A stretch of 64,000 bases of DNA from Armillaria gallica (Eukaryota > Basidiomycota > Agaricomycetes > Agaricales > Physalacriaceae). The stretch's first letter is position 1. Each line of letters starts with the position of its first letter. The position numbers and the translations under genes were made by a program. The stretch spans positions 62,001 through 126,000 of the forward strand of contig JBANDB010000005.1 of the NCBI GenBank assembly GCA_037576215.1, in the 5' to 3' direction. Shown here piece after piece: positions 1 through 9,903 of the stretch. The notes under the pieces were generated by a model. The model made no database searches. It worked only from the letters and a program-made list of their open reading frames with translations, and was not told where the DNA came from.

Positions 1-736
1 AAGAGAATCGACACGAACGTGCGCCGTCTGCTCCTCCTCTGAATATGGGAGACAGCATCGAGAAAAAGATGGGCGAGGTAGAGCTGAAGGGGAGGAGAGA
101 CGGCACTGTGCGTGTGCTCGAGCCAAAACTAGCGAATTCGGTGAGAACCACCCTTCTCTGATGACATCAAATTAATTGTACGTAGATCCGGCCACACCTC
201 CCTGCTCTCTCCCGTCTCCCTCGCACATGGACGCTCCTCTACTCCCTCGACCAGCACGGCATATCCCTCAACACACTCTACTCACGGTCCGAGCAGACCA
301 AGCCTGCTGGTGCGCTCGTCGTTGTCAAGGACGACGGCGACACCGTCTTCGGCGCGTTCATGGCAGACGGAATACGGCAGAGCAGAGGAAGGGGTTACTA
401 CGGCAGCGGAGAATCGTGCGTGTCCCTTCCCGTCCCTTCCCTTCCTTCTCCGCTAACATATCATCTACATTCTTATGGCGGTACTCCAACAGCAAGCTCT
501 CGGTGTACAAATCTACAGGTCGGAATAACTACATCGCCCTCTGCGAACAGGACTACCTGAGCTTTGGAGGTGGAGACGGATCGTATGGGCTGTACGTCGA
601 CAAGAGCCTCCTGGAAGGCTCGTCGGTGCGGTGTCTGACGTTTGGGAATGACGTGCTGTGTTCGCCGGGGAGGATGCGGGCTGGAGGAGCGGTGCCGTTT
701 GAGTGTGTGGGGTTGGAAGTGTGGCGCGTAGGGTAG
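1..736 (+). pseudogene. TLDc-domain (OXR1-like) protein, copy 1, 5' end outside window
   Basis: TLDc proteins are linked to oxidative-stress resistance and V-ATPase regulation; that role is family knowledge. Exons are read at 1-140, 186-415 and 469-736. Exon 2 encodes the start of the domain (TWTLLYSLDQHGISLNTLYS, then FGAF and RGRGYYGSGES). Exon 3 encodes FLWRYSN, a GGGDGSYGLYVD segment and the ending LEVWRVG. Intron 1 (141-185) has GT-AG ends. Intron 2 starts with GTGCGT at 416 but has no AG before exon 3: the acceptor CAG of copies 2 and 3 reads TAC here. The copy is therefore probably not spliced correctly. Compared with copy 2, exon 3 differs at 35 of 268 bases but only six amino acids, so it was under protein-level constraint until recently. 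Confidence 0.75.
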
Positions 737-834
737 ATCTCTAGTGCTAATTTCAATGCGAGCTGTGTGATATCTTCGCTGCCCTCGATTCATGGATGCC
801 TCCTCGTCATTCATTGTAAGGGACCATCTTTTGC

Positions 835-898
835 TGTAGCGCTGGAGCGTAGTGGTTAATACGATTCACCTCCGAGGTTCGATTCCTCCTTGCATACA
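835..898 (+). repeat. tRNA-like (SINE-like) module, plus-strand family
   Basis: The module has an A-box-like GTAGTGGTTAATACG and a perfect B-box-like GGTTCGATTCC, and ends in TGCATACA, partly complementary to the TGTAGC at its start. It sits about 100 bases after the TLDc stop, and the same arrangement follows TLDc copies 2, 3 and 4. There is no standard anticodon arm, so it is a tRNA-derived repeat and not a tRNA gene. Confidence 0.65.
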
Positions 899-1107
899 TT
901 GTCCTCCAGATTATATTTCCCTTCTATTTTTATGTCTGCAAGAGTGCTTTATTGGTCGCAAATTCAGTTCCGTAGGTCAGCTAGTGAAAAGCAAGCGACT
1001 ACTCTCACAGGGCTCTTCCTCAAACAAAATGCTGCAGAAAGAAGTCATTATCCATCATGAAAGCCCATGTGGAACCGAAAAAAATTCTTTTCATTCCTAC
1101 TCCAAAC

Positions 1108-1170
1108 GTGGATATGATAGGAAATCGAACCCCTTGGCAGGAGAGGCCATTTCGCCTGACCCATATCCAC
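1108..1170 (-). repeat. tRNA-like module with 8-bp acceptor-like pairing
   Basis: On the minus strand the 63-base module starts GTGGATAT and ends ATATCCAC, a perfect 8-bp terminal pairing. Inside are an A-box-like GGTCAGGCGAAATGG and a B-box-like GGGGTTCGATTTCC. It is about 10 bases shorter than a real tRNA and lacks room for a normal anticodon arm. Relatives lie at 2424-2487, 38461-38524 and 60920-60980. Confidence 0.6.
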
Positions 1171-1257
1171 GACGTACATCGACATCAAGTTCCAATTGCT
1201 GTCTTCCCCCAGACTTGTAGCAAAAACGATGGACCAATACAGCCAAGACACTTATTT

Positions 1258-1303
1258 GCATATGGGGACTCGAACCCCTATAACTGCCGTTCGACGATAC
1301 TCC
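1258..1303 (-). repeat. tRNA-like module, truncated
   Basis: It shows the reverse complement of a B box (GGGGACTCGAACCCC) and the flank TTCGACGATACT. This family is shared with 28098-28164, 50238-50304 and 61057-61112. Only the B-box half is well preserved. Confidence 0.45.
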
Positions 1304-1712
1304 TCCGTGACCCTGCAGCCTCCCACCCCAAGTTCGATTTCCCTCCCTTGATCTGGGTTTGACGGAAGCGGCCGAAGGGGGAATGTGCTTGCTCGCTCAA
1401 CACTACCCGGTTCATTGCATACACGGATGACAGCCTCGTTCCTCTGAGCTGACACTCGTTTTCCATTCGGGAGGGGTCGCAACTACTCATAATCGTGGTA
1501 CAAGGCAACCATCGGTTGAAATCAAAGTGAAACGACATGTTGTGGGGCTCTTATCCCTCACCCCATCCATTTGGATGCGAGGAATCATTGGGGAATCGAA
1601 CCTCTTGGCCGGAGGATGATCCAGAAAAAAGCACTATTATGCAACGAGATAATGGGTATTCGAACCCCCGTAGTGCTGACTCTTCCTTCCTGCATGGTTT
1701 CGAATTTACACT

Positions 1713-1806
1713 AGGGAGTGATGTGCTGTGTTCGCCGGGGAGGATGCATGTCGGAGGAGCGGTGCCATTTGAGTATGTCGGGCTGGAAATGTGGCGCATA
1801 GGGTAG
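1713..1806 (+). pseudogene. TLDc 3'-terminal fragment
   Basis: About 94 bases match the last part of TLDc exon 3, encoding VLCSPGRMHVGGAVPFE and ending in MWRIG plus stop. The copy also continues into the 3' flank and a degraded tRNA-like module (about 1885-1945). It lies about 1 kb downstream of the full TLDc end, as do similar fragments in units 2 and 3. No upstream TLDc sequence is present, so it cannot be a gene. Confidence 0.8.
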
Positions 1807-2423
1807 ATCTTTAATGTTGATTTCAATGCAGCAGCCCTTGATTGTTCATTCAGCCATTCATTATGAGGGGACCATCTTGTGTTGCAGCACTGGAGCGTAA
1901 TCATTGATACGGCTCGCTGGAGATTCTATTCCTCCCTTGTGTACATACTCTGTATTGTCTGCATGCTATTATATGCATGAAGTCAGGGAAACTTTAACTT
2001 AATCAAGCAAAAAGAGATCGAACAACATTTCCTTTTCTACTTCCAACATGAACTATGGGCGTCTTGACCCTGTACTTATAACCTGAGCACGAATACAAGG
2101 AAAAATTCGTTCATAGTTCCAGGTAGCGTCCCACCGCGCTCAACAAAAAACCCCCCACTTGCGACAAAATAGGGAAACTCTCCCTTTAAAGGGGCGCGCT
2201 TGTCCCAAGGGAGGGGGTATTTGAACCACCCTTCATTCTTCCTGCACCTGGCCAATGTATTGATTAGAGTAACGACACCAGATCGGGAGCGTGGGCCCTT
2301 CCAATACAATTCCCCGCAACCTCTACTTTGTTCTCAAACGATGCTTATAGCACCCACCGAAATAATCCATAACTCACTTGGAACCAAAAAGATCAAAAAG
2401 AAGATTCGTACATACTGTGAATT

Positions 2424-2487
2424 TGGATATGGGGAATCGAACCCGTTAGCCCTTTGCCAGCAAGCCATTTTGCCTGGGCCATATCCA
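2424..2487 (-). repeat. tRNA-like module with 7-bp acceptor-like pairing
   Basis: On the minus strand the module starts TGGATAT and ends ATATCCA. Between them are GGCCCAGGCAAAATGG (A-box-like) and GGGTTCGATTCCCC (perfect B box with a short T-stem). Length is 64 bases. The same module recurs in units 2 and 3. Confidence 0.6.
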
Positions 2488-2576
2488 TGATGTATTGGGT
2501 GGCAGAAAGATCATCCAAATACACATTCATTCTGAAGCAGTATTGTAGCAAAAACGATGCACCAAGATATCCAGCA

Positions 2577-2637
2577 CATGGGGGACTCGAACCCCTCCCT
2601 TTCCCTAGAACCATTCTATACCTACATCCTGGGACAA
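2577..2637 (-). repeat. tRNA-like module, degraded
   Basis: It contains GGGGGACTCGAACCCC, the reverse complement of a B box. The remaining part has no clear tRNA folding. A relative is at about 62471-62530. Confidence 0.4.
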
Positions 2638-3050
2638 TGAATCTATCCATCCCCTCCCCGGGGTTTCGAATTCCCATCACCACCCAAAAATCCCATGTGC
2701 ATTCAATTTTGCCTCCCTCCTTGCTGCCGCCCCACCTAAAAGAATATGAAACTTGATCTGTGTTTTCCAGAAATCAGATCCTTGAAGTACGAAGGGGAAC
2801 TTCCAACGATGGCTGATGCAGGATAGTCAGTGACAGTACGGGGAACAAGTTAAATGTGCAACTATTCCAAACCTACCCCTGCTCATGGCTATACTCTCTT
2901 TCCTCTCTGCTTCACTTGATTCTTGATTCTCGCGTTCTAATCTGATGAATGCCAGACCTCCAATTCATTGAGGTTCAATTACAGCATACGTGATCTCCCA
3001 CTGCAAGTAAGGATCAACTAGTAACAAAGATTCAACTATGTAGAAAGTCA

Positions 3051-3112
3051 ATGTGGAGAGGAGGAGTCAAACCTCAAGTACATGGCAGTGCTACTACTAT
3101 GCCAACCAACAC
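3051..3112 (-). repeat. tRNA-like module, GGAGAGGAGGAGTC family
   Basis: It belongs to the family whose minus-strand form has a B box GAGGTTTGACTCC followed by CTCCTCTCC. Relatives are at 31405-31468, 31548-31612, 37050-37122, 39208-39275, 54802-54857 and 62960-63020. This copy has one mismatch in the B box. Confidence 0.45.
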
Positions 3113-3462
3113 CAAAACAAACTGATATTACAACCAGTTTGTGCCAATCCCTTCAGAATCCTTCCTGACTCTGAATCTTCTCATCAAAATCAAGCCATAA
3201 TCAAATTCTACATGACTGGTCAGCTTCCAGGAACCCTTCGATATGAGAATTTGAACACAAACCATTCACCATCAAGGGCATGAGACATTTGGGTAACCTA
3301 ATTGGCTTCTCACCCTCTCATCCTGTGCCCTGTCTCCTCATGTACCTCTTGGTCGAAGCAAGTTACCATGATCATACTAATTTGGATTGCAGCTAACCTA
3401 GCATGGGCTTTGAGGATGCCAAACATGTTACAATCTCTCGAGGAGATTGAAGAACAATTTCA

Positions 3463-3535
3463 TAGCCACAGTGGTTAACACACACACCTTCAATTGTCGA
3501 AGGAGGAGGTTCGATTCCTCCTTGCATACATGGCT
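3463..3535 (+). repeat. tRNA-like module with perfect anticodon-like and T arms
   Basis: A 5-bp stem with a 7-base loop (CCTTC, loop 3492-3498, GAAGG) is followed after one base by a perfect 5-bp T arm (GGAGG, loop TTCGATT, CCTCC at 3505-3521). AGCCA near the start pairs with TGGCT at the end. The one-base variable loop and the poor acceptor pairing argue against a working tRNA. Related modules are at 39848-39903 and 63368-63431. Confidence 0.6.
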
Positions 3536-3887
3536 TGCAAAGTTTGAATAGAGCAACATTTTTCAGGCCTGCAGTTCCACGTACCATAGTTGTTATATTA
3601 AATGTCCTCTTGCTTTTCTGTCCTCTTCCAATATCTTCCTGGCACATTCATATCTCTCCAAGGCTTTGGTGTAAGTCATGGATATCCTGAAATTCACTTT
3701 CATTCTTCAGGTAGGATGGGTCAGGGAGGTGGCAACACTCATTGTCTGATGACATGCCTCTTGATTTCGCTTCTCAGACTCTGCATATGGGATAACTAGA
3801 GTAAAAGTTTAGTTCATTTAGTAAAAGTTACTTGCATTCGTAGCACACAGAGAGACAGAATTGAACCTTGGGTGCCGGATGATATTA

Positions 3888-3895
3888 CCAGTTAC
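3888..3895. repeat. 8-bp target-site duplication (left)
   Basis: CCAGTTAC occurs directly before the hAT-like element and again at 26899-26906 directly after it. The matching sites without the element (about 40259 and 63791) have one copy only, CCTGTTAC and CCAGTTAC. Confidence 0.9.
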
Positions 3896-4211
3896 TAGGG
3901 ATGCCCACCATACCCGTATATGGGTATGGCCGTAAAGTTTACGGGCATTTGATGGGTATGGGTGACCTGTACCTGTACTGTAATGGGCTGTCCAGGAGTG
4001 CTCGATGGTATGGTATGGTGTATGGTATGGCTGTAATACAGTACTATGGGTGGTATGGGCAGCTGCTGAAAGTTTTCTCATCTGAACAGCGTAAAATCAG
4101 TGTCAAAGCTCATGAAAAGGGTTGCTACTCACTAAACACCTTTTCAAGAGACATCAATAGCCTCATGAACCTCTGAATACCTGACAGATGAATACACATG
4201 GTACCAAGACA
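3896..4211. other. Left arm of the hAT-like element, no gene
   Basis: It holds the left TIR and subterminal short repeats of GGTATGG and related strings (3910-4070). No coding potential is seen. Confidence 0.7.
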
Positions 4212-4216
4212 GTACA
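4212..4216. repeat. 5-bp target-site duplication of Gypsy A (left)
   Basis: GTACA stands just before the 5' LTR and again just after the 3' LTR at 26284-26288. Confidence 0.85.
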
Positions 4217-4260
4217 TGGAAACAGTACCTTCGGTTCAAGACCCAGTAATTTTAATTTGG

Positions 4261-4378
4261 ATGACTCGTCTACTCACACTATGTACTCATGACCCTTCAC
4301 AACTTGCTATGACTCCGATATGACTTGTAATGACTCCTTACAACTCCGTCATGACTAGACATGACTTGTTATGACTCA
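4261..4378 (+). promoter_or_regulatory. Array of ATGAC(T/C) motifs in the LTR
   Basis: Eight ATGAC-type motifs lie within about 120 bases upstream of the TATA box. Four read ATGACTC, the others ATGACTT, ATGACTA or ATGACCC. TGACTC is the core bound by Gcn4/AP-1-type bZIP factors in fungi. Regulation by such a factor is an inference. The array is kept in the 3' LTR (25865-25980). Confidence 0.5.
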
Positions 4379-4397
4379 CAAAGTATGCTAGAATTTG

Positions 4398-4406
4398 TAT
4401 ATAAAG
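4398..4406 (+). promoter_or_regulatory. TATA box of Gypsy A LTR
   Basis: TATATAAAG is the only good TATA element in the LTR. It places the transcript start near 4430, leaving about 250 bases of the LTR downstream. The 3' LTR has the same box at 26000-26008. Confidence 0.6.
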
Positions 4407-4682
4407 GTAGTTAATGTAACAATTACAATACAACTTTCTTTCCTGCCCATCTAGTGTGACCTTAAGAGTGGACCTGTGTCAGGCCAGAGGAAGCATGACT
4501 TGGACTAAAGAATCATCTACAACATTGACTCCTCTCTTACCTTCAAGAACAAGAGTGCTCACTGTCATATATATCTACCCCAATACACCAAAGACGTTCT
4601 CACTGAATAGTCTGTTAAAGCAACTAAGAGTATTAACCAGAACTCAAAGCTATGTACCTGCCAAGTCCATCACGCTTTACAT

Positions 4683-4700
4683 TGGTGGACACATTGGGAA
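4683..4700 (+). other. Probable primer-binding site of Gypsy A
   Basis: The sequence begins TGGTGGACACATTGGG, one base after the LTR. TGG fits the CCA end of a tRNA primer, whose 3' part would read ...TGTGTCC-A-CCA. The tRNA species is not identified. Confidence 0.5.
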
Positions 4701-4727
4701 TACTCTTATCTCAACTGATTAAACACC

Positions 4728-6191
4728 ATGAGCGCATCACTACCAGGACCTTCACAACCTTGGCAACCAATGCCTTCGACAACTGTCATCAACCCGCTAA
4801 CTCACACCGGTATGGAGATGGGATACATCCACTCCCCCATGTCACAGATATTAGAAGAATACAGTGCAGAAAGAAGCGAAGAGGATCATTCTAATCGTTA
4901 CTGAGTACAATACTACAGCAGCTTCGAACTTACCTCCGATGACATCCTAGACTTAGACTTTGATCAATTCTCTGACAGACAACATTGTTCACTGCAATCA
5001 CCGTTAGTCAAAGCTGTAGTCTCTACCATCATGGGACTCCAGTCAGCCCTCCTCTCCACTGCATCTCTGCTATCAGAAAGAGAGATAATCTTTCAAGTAG
5101 ACCCTAAGCAAATGTTTATGAACATGCTGCATGGTACAAATAACATTCACCTACTTTACACAGCTTGGACAGGATTAAGGAAACGGTTAGAATGGGGAGA
5201 CCAATTCCTCTTCAAATATGCAGACCAGTATTGCCTCGGAGAATGGCCCCAATCGCCCACATCCACCGATGTGGGATTATACAAGCAGCTAGAAGAAATC
5301 AAAGACCCAGCAGGCAGAATAAGGCAATCTCTCCAAATAATTCCATCTCATAGGACCATCCTGGAGGAATGAGGCACAGAATTATTAGCAGAAGGAGAAG
5401 AACAATAGGAGCAGATTGTACCTCCCAACAAATCAATGAGAATGGCTTTCAGTTCATACCCAGAATGGCCGGTCAAACCTAAGGCTCGCAACGGTCAATC
5501 GTTAGAGTTAGCACCATGCACAACAGGGATACCAGAACTCACCAATACTTTCCGCATCGTAAGAACGACATCAAGACCCAATATCACTCCCTCAGCACCG
5601 ACTATTTCCATGAATCTCAAAACCCCCTTCAAGAGTCCGATAGGATCATTCTTCGACTTTCAGTCTACCGTAAAACCTGTGTACTCCACATATGACTTCG
5701 GATCTAGTATCAGCTCTGGCTTACCACAACAAAGACAAACAGTAAACCCAGTGTTGTCAGTACTAGAAGAAGGCGAGTCAACATGGGAAGAAAGAGAAGT
5801 AACTGATATTCTGCAGAGCCAAGAGAGTAACCTAGAGGAAGACTCATCAGCAAACTGTTATGAAGACAAAAGGAAAGACCGAGCCTCCTTTGTATATCCC
5901 TCTGGGGCACGTATTAGTCCTGTTCCTTCAATGCCAAGCCCGAGAAGATCAGAGCAGTCATTTCATCCAAACCCTGATCCTGATCCTGACCCTACTCCTC
6001 CAGATTCTGAAAACAATGACTCTCATAGTCATCAAAGCAGTTGTTGTAGCTGATTCAGCCCAGGAATTCCCAATGAAACCTCCTCTCCATGTTGTCCCCC
6101 TCCTCTGAGTCCATCTCCTCCTCCTAGTCCCTCACATGCGAGTTCAGATGACAAAGACGATGACACGCTCTATGAGTGTTCACACGTGTAA
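4728..6191 (+). pseudogene. ORF0: extra reading frame between PBS and Gag of Gypsy A
   Basis: One reading frame runs from ATG 4728 to TAA 6189, about 487 codons. It is broken by in-frame stops at 4902, 5370, 5406 and 6051. The first half is globular-looking (RKRLEWGDQFLFKYADQYCL). The second half is Pro/Ser/Thr-rich with a PDPDPDPTPP tract and an acidic DDKDDD ending. No zinc knuckle, protease or other known domain is seen. Since a proper Gag follows at 7828, this is an additional protein. It could be an extended Gag N-terminus split off by a spliced leader, or a captured gene. I do not recognise it. Confidence 0.5.
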
Positions 6192-7827
6192 TTTTGCGAT
6201 TTACAATAATAAGTACAGGCAAAGGTGCTCAGATACTAAGGCAATGAGAAAAACAACAGAGTGCAGTGTTTATAATGCCAGTAAGGAAATTACCAGAGTA
6301 AAGCTGGGTGGAGCGCATGACTTAACCTGAGGATAGTACTAGAAAGGCTGTACTAGGTGTGAAGTCCCAACGTTTGACACTAAGTGCTCTGACAGGGCAC
6401 AGCACGCATGCGCTAAGAATAGCACAGAACACGCTTATGAGATAATTACAACTTCGCGCAACATTGATCTATGACGCGCAAGGCACGGCAGACCCGGAAC
6501 CTAGAGCTCTAGGCTGTATGATGTCAGAACTCGAGTAAATCCGAAGTTTCTGACCTCAGCCGAAGCATGTGAGGTCTAGACAAGAGACTCGTTGCCTTCA
6601 CTACTACAAGAATTCCTTAAGAGAATATATTAAAGCGAAATAGAGTCGCGCGCTAGGCTGCAACTCTGAGGAGATAGCAACCGGCGTCAGTACATGTGTG
6701 TTAGCATTGTTAACCGACGTCGCAACGCTCAGAGACAGGATCTGGCCCCGAGCCAGGCTCCTGAGTCAGCGCCAAGCAATGGCGTGCTAATGGCGACATG
6801 CGCGGATGCAGGCGAGGGAGCTCGGCAACTTAAATGATACTATATTTGGTGGTACGAATTTGTAGAACGTAAAATAGATAAATAGCGCAGTATAATAGTA
6901 GTGTACAAGTTTCGGACCCCCGTTGTAGTCGTGCGCAAGCCTTCAGCTTGACGCTGTAGCTTCTGGATCAGTTTGTAACTTCGAGCGAGAGAATAAACCT
7001 AGAATTGATATCATACCAAGTGAATTGAGTCGCGCGCGAGGCATAGAAAGCAAACATGGTGCTTGTGTGACTGTTGATTGGTTGGGTGACTTGCGCTCTA
7101 ACCTGAGAAGAAGAGTATAGTGTCATTGAGGACGCGCTCTTATGCTTTGAGGGTTTCTTGTGACGCGAGGCACTACAAGTGGCAGAGGTTCAAACCCTTT
7201 GGCTTGATTAGTGCTCGCTTGAGAGTAGATATTTCCCAAGTGGCATAGGTTCAAACCCTGTGGCTTGCAGATGGTGTTTTATAAGGTTTTCTGTGTCTCT
7301 GGATCGCATAGGTTAGAACCCTGTGGATCTACAATCGGTTTGGAAGCTTGAGCGCGTAGGTTTGAATCCTGTGGCTTTAGCGGACAGGTTTGTGAAGTGT
7401 TTCTGCTTGGAGTGCGAAGCTTTGAGTCGTGTGTTGTGTGTTTTAAGTTGTTTGAGGTCATTTCGTGTGTCGCTCCAGACTTAGTGAGGGTTTTGTGGAC
7501 GTCTCTCGACGTTGCATGTACTGTACTACACCTTGCCTTGAGGCCCAGCGACAAACTGTCGCTCCTCTTGTTATTAAAAGCCTTTGGACTTAGAAAAATC
7601 CAGATGCTAGATGCGCGCTATTGCTATACGTTTGTATCCTATAATCTGAGAGTCGCCTTGCCTTGTTTCTATCTGCTTCTATTGCATCAGAATCCCCCAC
7701 GAACTTGAGGGTTTGTGTGTGTAGTGTTGGGTGTGGGTGTGATCAGTGTCTTCGACACTGTTGCATTTCTAGCTTGTGCACGCAGAGTCTCTTCAACGAT
7801 GATGATGATTGAGGTAGACAAGACAGA
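6192..7827 (+). other. Long leader of Gypsy A without a gene
   Basis: About 1.6 kb separates ORF0 and Gag. I see no credible reading frame. It contains four degenerate 30-base repeats at 7177-7378. It may be a regulatory leader, a spliced region or a remnant of another insertion. Confidence 0.5.
7177..7378 (+). repeat. Four degenerate repeats with a T-arm-like core
   Basis: Units at about 7177-7206, 7238-7267, 7301-7330 and 7350-7378 share a pattern like GGCATAGGTTCAAACCCTGT followed by GGCTT. The core GGTTCAAACCC resembles a tRNA T arm or B box. Spacing is 50-65 bases. Confidence 0.6.
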
Positions 7828-9903
7828 CAAGGGGATCCGGGTCCTAGAGGAGAGCAAGGTCCTAGAGGAAGAACTGGAGAGCAAGGCAAGCAAGGACATG
7901 CAGGCCCACATGAACAAAAATGAGATAAAGGATCACCTGGACCTCCTGGGCCCCCTGGACCACCTGGTGGGAGCAGAGATAATAATCAAGGGAGCAATCG
8001 AGGACCATCAGATCCTTCCCTGCCGATTATCAAAGGGGAGATTAAACCCGAACACTTACCTACTTGGGATGGTAACCCTTACACAGCTATACCCTATTTT
8101 TGGAAGGTCAAACACTTGGTTGGTCTGGGAGGACAAATGAGAGAATACCTAGGACAATGGTTATGGAGAGGACTTAAAGAAGACTCAGAGATTTACACTT
8201 GGTTTTTGACACTCCCAGAAGATGATCAAGAATACATGAGGCAAGACATCAGTAATTTTGTCAACATCATCAAGGAAGACTTCCTTGGAGATCAGTGGCA
8301 AATATTGATGAATGATGTGTTTGAGGCACAGTGATTCTAGCAACAAGGCTTTGAACACAAATCTCCCCAAGCATTTATCAGCAGATGAACAGTATACACA
8401 TGAATGCTAACACAAATCAATGATGGGGGTATACAAGAAATTAATATTGTAATGAGGAAGGCTCCGATAGCCTGGCATCCCATTCTCAATATGTCAACTA
8501 TCGACAACTCTAAACAACTCTTGGCACAAGTCATCAAACATAGCAAGGTGTTAATCTCCGCTGCAAGAACTGAACAAGGAGCCAGTCGGATACCCACTTC
8601 AGATTTAATCTCAGCTTTGAAATCAATAGGTATTGAGCCTCTGCAGTGTCTGCGCTTCACTACTCCGCAAATGGCTAATCTAGCCTTGGGATTGGAACCA
8701 GACGTGGATGAGAGCTCGGAGATGGATCTCTTTTCGGAGTTGGGAGAAGTACAGAATCAAACAGATGATCTTCTGAAGTCGGTGTATCAAGTTCTGAAAA
8801 AGAAGCAACAGCCTCCACCTAAACAATATTTTTTCCCAATCAGTAATAAGAAAATGAAATTAGGAAAGCCTCCACCCTCACCTTGCAATGTATGCAGTAG
8901 TCCTCGACACTGGGACAAAGAATGTCCCTACTGGGAAGACTACTTAGAATGCCTAAAAAAGAAGACAGCTTTAATTACTTCTCTACATCTGGATGAAGAA
9001 TCAGATCTGGACAATGCATATCAAGTCACCTACCAGGTCCTAATCAAAGAAATCAACACCAACCTGGAGAGTTTGGAGCCCCTGGCCAAATTGCCAGATT
9101 TTGAAGAGGCAGATCTACAATCTCAAACCACCATGGAGCCATGGGCAATAGTGATGAAAGTAGAATGTAAGACCGATTTAGAATTGGAAGGATGCGAGGT
9201 ATGGCCCCCTTCAAAAGCAGTTGAACAGCTAAAATTAAATACAGCAGATGTCAAGCCCAAACACTTATCTCAAAAACATAACATGAGACAAGGAACGTCT
9301 GCCATTGGCATATCAGTTCTGGCTGTAGAGGGATGGATAGGCAACCTCAGTAATCCAATTGCATACCTGTGCCATGATTCTAGGGCCGATGTTAGTCTTC
9401 TATCCTTAAAATATTACTACACACTGAGGAATCTGCCTGCCATCAAAACAGGAACCAGAATGAAATTGTGGCAACTTACCAATAAGGAGGCTAAAATTGA
9501 AGGATAAGTGTTGATGCCAATTTTCACAGTATCAGTGGCAGGTGAAGTTATCGAAATGGAGGTAGAAGCATACCTGGTCCCAGGTATGTTGGTTCCAATC
9601 CTACTCGGGGAAGATTATCAACTCAATTACGAGCTAACAGTCAAACGGAGTGTGTCAGAGGGAACTCACCTCCTTTACAGAGACAGCCCCCGGTACAAGG
9701 TCAAAGCAGTAAATGTAGATGAAACCTGCGACTTCAAGCAGATGAGAGCCAGCGTACATGCAATCCAAAGCTTCATAAAGGCTAAAAATCACCATCATGA
9801 GAAAAACCAAAGAAAACGATATAAAACTGACAGGATGGGGATACCTTATGTGTATGAGCCAAGTACAAGGTGCAGATTCCGGCTCACTCTTCTAAATGGA
9901 TAG
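7828..9903 (+). pseudogene. Gag and protease of Gypsy A
   Basis: One frame holds, in order, a collagen-like Gly-X-Y run (7828-7971, interrupted by TGA 7921); a capsid-like part (PTWDGNPYTAIPYFWKVKHL; TWFLTLPEDDQEYM); a CCHC zinc knuckle CNVCSSPRHWDKEC near 8896; and an aspartic protease. The protease motif reads HDSRADVSLL, so the usual DSG has Arg for Gly. The flap end reads ILLGEDYQLNYE. Stops occur at 7921, 8332, 8338 and 9505, and the frame changes near 9880. Gag would form the particle and the protease would mature it. This copy cannot make either protein intact. Confidence 0.8.

Larger units (their letters stand above)
1..3895 (+). repeat. Tandem array unit 1 (3' part only)
   Basis: This is the 3' part of a large repeated unit, running from inside the TLDc gene to the point where the hAT-like element is inserted. 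The same order of segments recurs at 36060-40340 and 59820-63870: TLDc end, plus-strand tRNA-like module, minus-strand modules, duplicated TLDc 3' fragment, more modules. The 5' part of the unit lies outside the window. Confidence 0.85.
4217..4681 (+). repeat. 5' LTR of Gypsy A
   Basis: The LTR is 465 bases, beginning TGGAAACAGTACC and ending GCTTTACA. It matches 25820-26283 almost throughout. It holds a TATA box and an array of ATGACT motifs upstream of it. Confidence 0.9.

Noticed and set aside
473..814. Minus-strand frames opposite the TLDc exons
   Set aside because: They recur in every TLDc copy only because the plus-strand coding sequence is conserved; they have no protein features.
8404..9507. 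An intact Gag gene
   Set aside because: The open stretch starts inside Gag after several in-frame stops; the capsid part upstream is in the same frame and belongs to it.
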